Assembly: GCF_001421745.1 (NCBI RefSeq)
Contig: NZ_LMKW01000001.1
Span: forward strand, 1,065,453 to 1,129,452
Direction: 5' to 3'
Length of the DNA: 64,000 nucleotides
From: Sphingomonas sp. Leaf230
GTDB lineage: Bacteria > Pseudomonadota > Alphaproteobacteria > Sphingomonadales > Sphingomonadaceae
Positions within the stretch are counted from its first letter, which is position 1. Each line of letters starts with the position of its first letter. This document shows positions 26,625 to 34,537 of the stretch, one piece after another. The notes under the pieces were generated by a model. It had not been told where the DNA came from, searched no databases, and saw only the letters and a program-made list of their open reading frames with translations. Made by a program: the position numbers and the translations under genes.

Positions 26625-27269
26625 ATGACAATCTCAACCGCTGAAATCGCCGTGCCCGACAGCGCCATGGCGCGTGCCGTCACCCAACTTGTCCGGGATA
26701 CCGAAACCGATTTGCTGTTTAATCATAGCAGCAGGGTCTTCCTGTGGGCGGCACTTACGGGCAAGCGCCGCAGCCTGCCATACGACGCCGAATTGCTGTA
26801 CGTGGGGGCGATGTTTCACGACATGGGGCTGACCAAAAGTCACGCGAGCTCTGATCTGCGCTTCGAGGTCGATAGTGCGAATGCCGCGCGGGCATTCTTA
26901 GAAAGCTATGACGTTCCTGAGCGCGACGTGGAGGATGTCTGGACTGCGATCGCGCTGCACACCACCCCCGGCGTGCCACAACATATGCGGCCAACGATAG
27001 CACTTGTCACCGCCGGTGTTGAAATGGACGTGCTAGGAATAGGCTATCACGACTTCACGCCTGAACAGCGCGCACATGTTTGTGACCATCATCCACGGGG
27101 CGATAATTTTAAGGAAAACATTATTGGAGCGTTTGCGGAGGGCATGTCGGCAAGACCGCTAACCACCTTCGGAACGGTCAACGCCGATGTACTCGCGCTA
27201 AAGAACCCGGCGGATTTTAAACGGCAGAACTTCTGTAGCATCATTCTTGGGTCCGACTGGGAAATCTGA
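26625..27269 (+). CDS. HD-domain phosphohydrolase-like protein
   Basis: The 214-residue protein has the metal-binding HD dyad FHDMG, with an upstream histidine in FNHSSRVF and later histidines in ALHTTPG. It resembles stand-alone HD proteins that are sometimes annotated as cyanamide-hydratase-like. A GAGAGG site lies six bases before the ATG at 26625 (an ATG at 26619 is also in frame but too close to it). The gene is intact although both neighbours are frameshifted. The reaction is not known. Confidence 0.7.
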   Translation: MTISTAEIAVPDSAMARAVTQLVRDTETDLLFNHSSRVFLWAALTGKRRSLPYDAELLYVGAMFHDMGLTKSHASSDLRFEVDSANAARAFLESYDVPERDVEDVWTAIALHTTPGVPQHMRPTIALVTAGVEMDVLGIGYHDFTPEQRAHVCDHHPRGDNFKENIIGAFAEGMSARPLTTFGTVNADVLALKNPADFKRQNFCSIILGSDWEI

Positions 27270-27312
27270 TCCCCGCAACGCACCCCATGGTGCGCATGGA
27301 AAGTACCGTTCG

Positions 27313-27886
27313 ATGAAAACATATCCCATGCAGACTATCGGATTCGTGAATGGCCTCGAATTGTGCGAAGAGCCCGTTCCCGTTCCGGGTGTAGGCGAGG
27401 TGCTTGTTCGCATCCGTGCCAATTCGCTAAATTTTCGTGATCTTGCTGTTCTGCAAGGCTGGCTGCCGTTCGGTGTGCAGGCAGGCCGAGTGTCGTTGTC
27501 CGACGCTGCTGGCGTGATTGAGACGATCGGCAAGCGTGTTACGCGCTTTGCGGTCGATGATCACGTGGTCAATTCGATCATGCCAAACTGGTTCGGCGGT
27601 TCGTTCCAAGCCATTCCCCAGCAATACGGCATTCAATTGGACGGCTGGCTCCGCGAGTATCGCGTCGTCAGCGAGGAGGAACTGGTCATCCATCCTTCCT
27701 GTCGTTTACTGAGGCTGCGACGCTACCATGCGCGGCCGTCACGGCATGGTCGGCATTGGCTGGGTCGGCCCAGGAGAAGTCGTACTGACACAGGGGACGG
27801 GCGGCGTATCGCTTTTTGCCATTCAGTTTGCGAAGGCTGTGGGTGCAAAAATTATCGCAACGACAGACGAGCCTATGCGTGAGACC
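27313..27886 (+). pseudogene. Zinc-type alcohol dehydrogenase/quinone reductase, frameshifted and truncated
   Basis: The N-terminal GroES-like domain is readable (GVGEVLVRIRANSLNFRDLAVLQG is split here; VSLSDAAGVIETIG, FAVDDHVV). At about 27696-27704 the frame shifts to [20 protein letters not shown], and at about 27758-27762 it shifts again to [34 protein letters not shown]. Each shift corresponds to one missing base in a C or G run. Homology stops at about 27880, in the nucleotide-binding domain, exactly where a dispersed repeat begins. The C-terminal third is missing. Confidence 0.75.
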
Positions 27887-27942
27887 CATAACTGGTCATT
27901 CGGGCTCCGTTCGCCGCTCCCCAACTTCAGACACTCATTAAT
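27883..27942 (+). repeat. Dispersed 60-bp repeat, copy A
   Basis: This copy begins with GACCCATAACTGGTCATTC and carries CCCAACTTC at offset 38-46. It aligns without gaps to copies at 38068 and 58075. It lies exactly at the truncated end of the alcohol dehydrogenase remnant. Confidence 0.65.
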
Positions 27943-27995
27943 CTCTGTGCGGGTGTGCCCTCGCCATGAGGATCGGTGCAGCATAAGACTGAGTG

Positions 27996-28574
27996 ATGCG
28001 GATCGCGATCATAGACACGAGCACCACGCGTGCTGCGATCATTTCGGAAGGCCTGCGTGAGGCCGGACTCGACGATATCGTCGTTATCGACGGCATGCTC
28101 GGGATGGTCGCGGCGTTGGAGAAGGCAGCGCCCGAAGTAGTGCTGATCAACCTCGAAAATCCCAGTCGCGACGTGCTCGAGGAGTTCTTCGCGGTGTCGC
28201 GCGCCCTCGCCCGCCCGATCGCGATGTTTGTCGACCAGAGCGATGCGGAGTCCACGAACGCCGCGGTCGATGCGGGCGTGTCCGCCTACATTGTCGACGG
28301 GCTCGCCAAACAGCGGATCAAGCCGGTCATCGATCTCGCGATCCGCCGGTTCCAGGCGTTCGCGAGGTTGCAGGCCGAACTGCACGAAGCCCGCAGCGCT
28401 CTCGCCGATCGCACCACGATCGACCGCGCCAAGGCGATCCTGATGAAACGCCGCGGCATCGACGAGCCGACCGCGTACGGCCTGCTCCGCGCACAGGCGA
28501 TGCGATCCAACCGCCGGATCGTGGAGATCGCCGACGCGATCATCACCAGCGATGCGCTCATGGGAGATTTGTGA
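27996..28574 (+). CDS. nasT: NasT-type ANTAR antitermination regulator
   Basis: The 192-residue protein has a response-regulator-like receiver domain (residues 1 to 125, starting [15 protein letters not shown]) and a C-terminal ANTAR RNA-binding domain from about 130 to 190 ([26 protein letters not shown]). NasT binds a two-hairpin leader RNA and prevents early termination of nitrate-assimilation transcripts. NasS, encoded next, holds it inactive without nitrate. The start is the ATG at 27996; a GTG just before it is also in frame. The stop overlaps nasS. Confidence 0.9.
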   Translation: MRIAIIDTSTTRAAIISEGLREAGLDDIVVIDGMLGMVAALEKAAPEVVLINLENPSRDVLEEFFAVSRALARPIAMFVDQSDAESTNAAVDAGVSAYIVDGLAKQRIKPVIDLAIRRFQAFARLQAELHEARSALADRTTIDRAKAILMKRRGIDEPTAYGLLRAQAMRSNRRIVEIADAIITSDALMGDL

Positions 28575-29788
28575 TGGCGCTCGACCGGGTCCGCATCGGT
28601 TTCCTCCCTCTCGTCGATGCGGCGCTGCCGATCCTCGCGCGCGAACGCGGGTTCGCCGAGGCCGAGGGACTGGAGATCGAGCTCGTCCGCGACATGACCT
28701 GGGCGACGGTACGCGACCGGCTTCTGTACGGCCATACCGACGCCGCGCACATGGTCGCACCGCTGGCGATCGCGACGGCGCTGGGGCGTGGGCGGCCAGC
28801 GGTGCCTATGGCGGTGCCGTTCGTGCTGGGGCTCAACGGCAATGCGATCACGCTGTCGTTGCCGCTCGCGGTGCAGGTGATGGACGGCGACGCGCTTGGC
28901 GATCCGGTGGTGCTCGGTGCGCGACTGAAGGCGGTCGCAATCGCGCGCGCCGCGGCGGGACGGCGGCTGCGGTTCGGCGTGGTGCATCGCTATTCGAGTC
29001 ATAATTACATGCTGCGCTACTGGCTCGCGGCGGTCGGCATCCGCCCGGATACCGACGTCGAGATCGTCACGACCAGCCCGACCTTCGCCGCCGATGCGCT
29101 GGCGGCGGGCGAAGTCGACGGCATCTGCGTCGGCGAGCCCTGGAACGGCGTCGCGGTCGATCGCGGGGTCGGGCGGATCGCGCTGGTAACGGCACAGGTC
29201 TGGCAGCGTGGGGTCGAAAAGGTGCTGGCGATGCGTGCCGCCACGCTGGCCGAGTGTGGCGACGTCGTCCACCGGCTGATCCGCGCATTGCACGCTGCGG
29301 CTGCGCAGTTCATCGATCCGGATACGCTTGAGGAGAATGCGGCGATACTGTCTCGTCGAGAGTATCTCGATGCCCCGGTCGATGCAGTGGCGCGGGCGAT
29401 CGGCGACCGAGTGCGGCTGGTGAAGGACGCGCTGCCAATCCACGTGCCCGACTTTATGTTCCAGTACCGCGAAGCGGCGAACTTCCCTTGGCGCAGTCAG
29501 GCGGCATGGCTGTATTCGCAGATGGTGCGGTGGGACGGCACGCCGTTCTCGGCTGAGGATGCGGACGTCGCGCAAGGTGTGTTTCGTCCTGACGCGTATC
29601 GCGCGGCGCTGATTGGCTCAGGCGCGCCGTTGCCGAATGCGAGTTCGAAGCTGGAGGGGGCGATCGGCGCGGACAGCATTGGCGCGGGATCGACACAGGG
29701 GCGGTTGATCCTTGGGCGCGATGCGTTCTTCGATCGGCGAGCGTTCGATCCCGACGATATCGAGGGGTATCTGGCCAGCTTGCCTTGA
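28574..29788 (+). CDS. nasS: NasS-type cytosolic nitrate sensor
   Basis: The 404-residue protein belongs to the NrtA/CmpA periplasmic-binding-protein family (IGFLPLVDAALPILARERGFAE, RYSSHNYMLRYWL, VDGICVGEPWN) but has no signal peptide or lipobox, which distinguishes the sensor NasS from transport proteins. It binds nitrate or nitrite and releases NasT. The ATG overlaps the nasT stop by one base (TGATG), as expected for a stoichiometric pair. Confidence 0.9.
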   Translation: MALDRVRIGFLPLVDAALPILARERGFAEAEGLEIELVRDMTWATVRDRLLYGHTDAAHMVAPLAIATALGRGRPAVPMAVPFVLGLNGNAITLSLPLAVQVMDGDALGDPVVLGARLKAVAIARAAAGRRLRFGVVHRYSSHNYMLRYWLAAVGIRPDTDVEIVTTSPTFAADALAAGEVDGICVGEPWNGVAVDRGVGRIALVTAQVWQRGVEKVLAMRAATLAECGDVVHRLIRALHAAAAQFIDPDTLEENAAILSRREYLDAPVDAVARAIGDRVRLVKDALPIHVPDFMFQYREAANFPWRSQAAWLYSQMVRWDGTPFSAEDADVAQGVFRPDAYRAALIGSGAPLPNASSKLEGAIGADSIGAGSTQGRLILGRDAFFDRRAFDPDDIEGYLASLP

Positions 29789-29795
29789 ACTCTCC

Positions 29796-29900
29796 TCTCC
29801 CCCCCTGGAAGGGGGCGGTTGGGGGTGGATCGGCTGGCTTGAGCCCCTTCGGTTCGGACATGCGGAAGCCGACCCACCCCCTGCCCCTCCCTGGAGGGGT
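29796..29900. repeat. REP/BIME-like inverted repeat pair
   Basis: C-rich and G-rich blocks (CCCCCCTGGAAGGGGG, GGGGGTGG, then GACCCACCCCCTGCCCCTCC and GGAGGGG) are arranged as two head-to-head palindromes over about 105 bases, immediately after the nasS stop. This fits sphingomonad REP elements. It may stabilise the nasTS messenger 3' end. Confidence 0.6.
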
Positions 29901-30031
29901 GATCCCGGAGTCAATTGCCCCGCCAAGCCCCAATCTGCTGCATCTGCGAAATGACGCTTGCGCGATGGGGCCTCTTCGGTCATCTTCGCATTGTCCGGCA
30001 AGGGAGTCGGACACGAAATTATCGCGAGACC

Positions 30032-30049
30032 GGTTCCAACGAGGGGACC
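30032..30049 (+). promoter_or_regulatory. ANTAR-type hexaloop hairpin (P1) in the nas leader
   Basis: The stem GGTTCC/GGGACC encloses a six-base loop AACGAG. The A at loop position 1 and G at position 4 are the residues required in known NasT/NasR target hairpins. It is 41 bases before an intrinsic terminator and about 115 bases before the transporter start. A convincing second hexaloop was not found; the region 30050-30095 could hold it. Confidence 0.6.
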
Positions 30050-30090
30050 TGACCGCGTAGGGCGATCCACCGATCGGCCACAGGCAACGA

Positions 30091-30136
30091 AGCCGCTCCG
30101 ATGCGTCCACAAGGTCGCCGTCGGGGCGGCTTTTTC
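30091..30136 (+). terminator. Leader intrinsic terminator controlled by NasT
   Basis: An 11-base stem (AGCCGCTCCGA at 30091-30101 with TCGGGGCGGCT at 30121-30131, one T-G pair) is followed by a TTTTT run. It lies upstream of the nitrate transporter start rather than after a gene, so it is an attenuator. NasT binding to the preceding hairpin should disrupt it when nitrate is present. Confidence 0.8.
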
Positions 30137-30164
30137 TTTGTCCATCGCAGATGGGAAACCGACC

Positions 30165-31547
30165 ATGTTGTTCGCATCACCAGGTATCGACACCGCCGCG
30201 CCCAAAGCCACCAGGATCGACTTGTTCAGCGCCGCCACGCCGCAAATGCGCGCGTTCCATGTCACGTGGCTGGCGTTCTTCGTGTGCTTCTTCGCGTGGT
30301 TCGCCGCCGCGCCGTTGATGCCGCTGATCAAGGCCGAGTTCGCCTTGAGCAAGGATCAGATCGCCAACATCAACATTGCCGCGGTCGCGGTGACGATCCT
30401 GGTGCGGCTGGTGGTCGGACCGCTCTGCGATCGGTTCGGCCCCCGGCGCACCTATACGTGGCTGCTGCTGATCGGTGCGATTCCGGTGTTCGGGCTGGCG
30501 TTCGCGCAGACCTACGAGACGTTCCTGTTCTTCCGCCTTGCGATCGGTGCGATCGGCGCGTCGTTCGTCATCACGCAATATCATACCAGCGTGATGTTTG
30601 CGCCCAACGTCGTCGGCACCGCCAACGCGACCGTCGGCGGCTGGGGCAATGCCGGCGGCGGCGCAGCGCAGAGCCTGATGCCGCTGGTCGTCGCGGCGCT
30701 CGTCGGCCTCGGCGTCGAGCATGCGTTCGGCTGGCGCGCGGCGATGTTCGTGCCGGGGGTCGCTATGCTCGCGATGGCGTTCGTCTATGCGCGCTACACG
30801 CAGGACACGCCGCAGGGCGACATCGTCGACCTCCGCGCCGCGGGCATCGAACTCGATGGCGGCAAGGCGACGGGCATGGCGATCTTCCGCCGCGCCGCCG
30901 CCAATTACCGCACCTGGATGCTCGCCGCGACGTACGGCGCCTGCTTTGGCGTCGAGATTTTCATCCATAACATCGCCGCCAGCTATTACGTCGACCGGTT
31001 CGGCCTTTCGTTGACCAACGCAGGCCTCGCCGCCGGGATCTTCGGCGGTCTAGCCCTGTTCGCCCGCGCGCTCGGCGGGATCGCGAGCGACCGGATCGCG
31101 CTCAGCAAAGGGCTCGACGGCCGCGCGCTGCTGCTGTTCGCGCTGATGCTCGGCGAAGGCGTCGGGCTGGTGCTGTTCGGTCATGCCGGCAGCGTGACGC
31201 TCGCGATACTGGCGATGACGATGTTCGGGCTGTTCACGCACATGGCGTGCGGCGCGACCTATGCGCTGGTGCCGTTCATCGACCGCAAGGCGCTGGGCGG
31301 TGTCGCCGGGCTGATCGGCGCGGGCGGCAATATCGGCGCGGTCGCGGCGGGGTTCCTCAACAAAGCGTCGGCCACCCCGCAGCAATGTCTCATCGTGCTC
31401 GGCTACGTCGTCGCAGGCACCGCGGTCTGCGCGCTCGCCGTCCGCTTCTCCGCCACGCACAAATCGAACGAGCGCGCGCTGCTCGACGCGGCGCTCGACG
31501 CACGCCGCACCAGCGACCGCTCGGTCAACGGCGCGCTCCCCGCATGA
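30165..31547 (+). CDS. nasA: Nitrate/nitrite MFS transporter (NarK/NasA family)
   Basis: The 460-residue protein has twelve membrane segments. The first reads FHVTWLAFFVCFFAWFAAAPL, the typical start of nitrate porters, and the nitrate signature glycine-rich segments GWGNAGGG and AGLIGAGGNIGA are both present. It is the first gene after the leader terminator and overlaps the longest nirB frame, so uptake and reduction are co-expressed. The gene name follows the convention in which nasA is the transporter. Confidence 0.9.
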   Translation: MLFASPGIDTAAPKATRIDLFSAATPQMRAFHVTWLAFFVCFFAWFAAAPLMPLIKAEFALSKDQIANINIAAVAVTILVRLVVGPLCDRFGPRRTYTWLLLIGAIPVFGLAFAQTYETFLFFRLAIGAIGASFVITQYHTSVMFAPNVVGTANATVGGWGNAGGGAAQSLMPLVVAALVGLGVEHAFGWRAAMFVPGVAMLAMAFVYARYTQDTPQGDIVDLRAAGIELDGGKATGMAIFRRAAANYRTWMLAATYGACFGVEIFIHNIAASYYVDRFGLSLTNAGLAAGIFGGLALFARALGGIASDRIALSKGLDGRALLLFALMLGEGVGLVLFGHAGSVTLAILAMTMFGLFTHMACGATYALVPFIDRKALGGVAGLIGAGGNIGAVAAGFLNKASATPQQCLIVLGYVVAGTAVCALAVRFSATHKSNERALLDAALDARRTSDRSVNGALPA

Positions 31548-31585
31548 CCCTCCCTTCCCCGGCTCCAACCCGACTGGATGATCTG

Positions 31586-34087
31586 ATGGAACACCAAACC
31601 CCCTTCCCCGACACCCCCTTTTCCAAGCGGCGCGAGCATCTCGTCGTGATCGGCAACGGCATGGCCGGCTGTCGCGCGGTCGAGGAGCTGATCGCGCGCG
31701 ATCCGACCCGTTACCGCGTGACGATCTTCGGCGCCGAGCCGCACGTGAACTACAACCGCATCATGCTGTCGCCGGTGCTGGCGGGCGAGAAGACGTTCGA
31801 GCAGATCGTCATCAACGACCACGCCTGGTACGCGACCAACACGATCGAGCTGGTGACGAGCGATCCGGTGCAGGCGATCGACCGCGTGGCGAAGACCGTC
31901 ACCGCGCGATCGGGGCTGACGGTATCGTACGACCGGCTGCTGATCGCGACCGGCTCCGATCCGTTCATCATCCCCGTCCCCGGCAAGGACCTGCCCGGCG
32001 TAATCTCGTTCCGCGACATGGCGGACGTGGATCACATGCTGGATGCAGCCGGAAAGGGTGGCGCCGCGGTCGTCATCGGCGGCGGGCTGCTCGGGCTGGA
32101 GGCCGCACACGGGCTCACGTTGCGCGGGATGAAGGTTACGGTGATCCACCTGATGCCGACGCTGATGGAGCGGCAACTCGACGAAGCGGCAGGGTGGTTG
32201 CTCAAGTCGGCGCTGGAATCGCGCGGTCAGGTCATCCTCACCGAGGCGAACACCGCCGAGATCGTCGGCGATACCCACGTCGAGGGCGTGCTGCTGAAAG
32301 ACGGTACGCTGATCCCCGCGAGCCTCGTCGTCATGGCGGTCGGCATCCGACCCTCGGTGGCGCTCGCGCGTGACGCCGGTCTGGAGATCGGCCGCGGGAT
32401 CAAGGTCGACGACCACATGGTCACCAGCGACCCGTCGATCCTGGCGGTCGGCGAATGCGTCGAGCATGACGGCAACGTCTACGGTCTCGTCGCGCCGCTG
32501 TGGGACATGTGCCGCGCGCTCGCCGACGGGCTGACCGACAGTCACAGCGGCTATCGCGGATCGGTGACCTCGACCAAATTGAAGGTCGCCGGGCTCGACG
32601 TGTTCTCGGCGGGCGATTTCTCCGGCGGTGCAGGCGCGGAGGACATCGTCCTGCGCGATGCGTCGCGCGGCATCTACAAGCGCGTCGTGGTCAAGGACGA
32701 CCGGATCGTCGGCGCGGTGCTGTACGGCGATACCACCGACGGCGGCTGGTATTTCGACCTGCTCAAGCAGGCGGAAGACATCGCGCCGATCCGCGACATG
32801 CTGATCTTCGGCCAGTCGTTCGCCTCGGGAGGAGGCACCGCGGACCCTAAAGCGGCCGTTGCGGCGCTCTCCGACGATGCGGAGATTTGCGGCTGCAACG
32901 GCGTCACCAAGGGCAAGGTCGTAGCATGCATCGGCGCCGGCAACGCGACGCTCGACGCGGTCCGCGCGACCTGCAAGGCGTCGGCATCGTGCGGATCGTG
33001 TACCGGGCTGGTCGAGACGCTGCTCGTGGTCACGCTGGGCGACGAATATTCGGGCGAACGTTCGGTGAAGACGATGTGCAAATGCACCAGCTTCGGCCAC
33101 GACGACGTCCGCCGCGAGATCGTTGCGCAGGGCATGCGATCGATCCCCGAAGTGATGCAGAAGATGAGCTGGTCGACGCCCGACGGATGTTCGTCGTGCC
33201 GGCCTGCGCTCAATTACTACCTGCTCTGCGCGCTGCCGGGCGACTACAAGGACGACCAGCAGAGCCGCTACGTCAACGAGCGGGTGCACGCCAACATCCA
33301 GAAGGACGGCACCTATTCTGTAGTGCCGCGGATGTGGGGCGGGCTCACCAACCCGCGCGAGCTGCGCGCGATCGCCGATGTCGTCGAGAAATACGATGCG
33401 CCGATGGTCAAGGTGACGGGCGGCCAGCGGCTCGACATCTTCGGAATCAAGAAGGAGGACCTGCCCGCGGTCTGGGCCGATCTGAACGCCGCCGGGATGG
33501 TCAGCGGGCATGCGTACGGCAAGTCGTTGCGCACCGTGAAGACCTGCGTCGGGTCGGACTGGTGCCGGTTCGGAACGCAGGATTCGACCGGGCTCGGCGT
33601 CAAGGTCGAGCGGATGACCTGGGGCAGTTGGATGCCGCACAAGTTCAAGATCGCGGTCAGCGGCTGCCCGCGGAATTGCGCCGAGGCGACGATCAAGGAT
33701 TTCGGCGTGGTCTGCGTCGACTCTGGATATGAGCTGTCGGTCGGCGGCAATGGCGGGATCAAGGTCCGCGCGACCGACTTCCTGTGCAAGGTCGCGACCG
33801 AGGAAGAGGCGATGCATTACTGCGCCGCGTTCATCCAGTTGTACCGCGAGGAAGCGCGCTATCTGGAACGAACCGCGCCGTGGATCGAGCGGATCGGGGT
33901 CGCGTATATTCGCGAGCGGATCGCCGACGATCCGGAGGGCCGCGACGCGCTGGCGGCACGGTTCCTGTTCTCGCAGCAGTTCACGCAGGATGATCCATGG
34001 GCGGCACGCGCGGCGGGCGAGCACCGCGAACAACATACGCCGATGGCGCGGTTCACGCCCATCGATCAGACGAGGGAAATGGCATGA
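31586..34087 (+). CDS. nirB: Assimilatory NAD(P)H nitrite reductase, large subunit
   Basis: The 833-residue enzyme reduces nitrite to ammonia. In order it has an FAD/NAD(P)H oxidoreductase module (VVIGNGMAGCRAVEEL; VVIGGGLLGLEAAHGL), a BFD-like [2Fe-2S] module (CGCNGVTKGKVVACI, with CGSC downstream), and a nitrite/sulfite reductase half with the siroheme-[4Fe-4S] cysteines in TCVGSDWCRFG and SGCPRNCAEA. The ATG at 31586 gives a normal N-terminus; an earlier ATG at 31544 overlaps the transporter stop (ATGA) and would add 14 residues. It overlaps nirD by four bases. Siroheme comes from the SUMT gene at the operon end. Confidence 0.93.
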   Translation: MEHQTPFPDTPFSKRREHLVVIGNGMAGCRAVEELIARDPTRYRVTIFGAEPHVNYNRIMLSPVLAGEKTFEQIVINDHAWYATNTIELVTSDPVQAIDRVAKTVTARSGLTVSYDRLLIATGSDPFIIPVPGKDLPGVISFRDMADVDHMLDAAGKGGAAVVIGGGLLGLEAAHGLTLRGMKVTVIHLMPTLMERQLDEAAGWLLKSALESRGQVILTEANTAEIVGDTHVEGVLLKDGTLIPASLVVMAVGIRPSVALARDAGLEIGRGIKVDDHMVTSDPSILAVGECVEHDGNVYGLVAPLWDMCRALADGLTDSHSGYRGSVTSTKLKVAGLDVFSAGDFSGGAGAEDIVLRDASRGIYKRVVVKDDRIVGAVLYGDTTDGGWYFDLLKQAEDIAPIRDMLIFGQSFASGGGTADPKAAVAALSDDAEICGCNGVTKGKVVACIGAGNATLDAVRATCKASASCGSCTGLVETLLVVTLGDEYSGERSVKTMCKCTSFGHDDVRREIVAQGMRSIPEVMQKMSWSTPDGCSSCRPALNYYLLCALPGDYKDDQQSRYVNERVHANIQKDGTYSVVPRMWGGLTNPRELRAIADVVEKYDAPMVKVTGGQRLDIFGIKKEDLPAVWADLNAAGMVSGHAYGKSLRTVKTCVGSDWCRFGTQDSTGLGVKVERMTWGSWMPHKFKIAVSGCPRNCAEATIKDFGVVCVDSGYELSVGGNGGIKVRATDFLCKVATEEEAMHYCAAFIQLYREEARYLERTAPWIERIGVAYIRERIADDPEGRDALAARFLFSQQFTQDDPWAARAAGEHREQHTPMARFTPIDQTREMA

Positions 34088-34422
34088 TCGGCGAATGGCT
34101 CGATATCGGCTGGGTCGACGAGATCCCGGTCCGCGGCAGCCGCACGGTGCAGGTCACCGGCGGCGACGACATCGCGGTCTTCCGTACCGGCGACGGCAAG
34201 GTGTTCGCGCTTGCGGATCGCTGTCCGCACAAGGGTGGGCGGTTGTCGCAGGGGATCGTCCACGGCGGCGCGGTGGCGTGCCCGCTGCATAACTGGCGGA
34301 TCGCGCTGGATACGGGCGAGGCGCTGGGCGAGGACAAGGGGTGTACGCCGGTGATCCCAGTGAAGGTGTCGGGGGGCCGGGTTTTGCTCTGCCGCACCTC
34401 AACCATCAAAGCCGCCGCATGA
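34084..34422 (+). CDS. nirD: Nitrite reductase small subunit, Rieske-type
   Basis: The 112-residue protein has a Rieske [2Fe-2S] ligand set, CPHKGG and CPLHNW, and is the small partner of NirB. The ATG overlaps the nirB stop (ATGA). The size and lack of signal peptide agree with the cytosolic assimilatory form. Confidence 0.92.
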   Translation: MIGEWLDIGWVDEIPVRGSRTVQVTGGDDIAVFRTGDGKVFALADRCPHKGGRLSQGIVHGGAVACPLHNWRIALDTGEALGEDKGCTPVIPVKVSGGRVLLCRTSTIKAAA

Positions 34423-34433
34423 GCGCGCCACTG

Positions 34434-34537
34434 CTCCCTCTCCCCTCCGGGGAGAGGGCCGGGGTGAGGGTTTGGGGCGTGTGCTGGCCTTCCCAACTAC
34501 CCCTCACCCAACCCTCTCCCCAACGGGGAGAGGGCTA
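34434..34537. repeat. REP/BIME element between nirD and nasC
   Basis: Two palindromes of CCCTCTCCCC-N3-GGGGAGAGGG (34437-34459 and 34512-34534) flank an inner inverted pair GGGGTGAGGG and CCCTCACCC. The second palindrome ends three bases before the nasC ATG and supplies its only Shine-Dalgarno-like sequence. This is a typical sphingomonad intergenic REP. Confidence 0.8.

Noticed and set aside
31403..34036. An 877-codon minus-strand open frame opposite nirB
   Set aside because: It is a high-GC antisense shadow; nirB has all expected cofactor motifs in the other strand.
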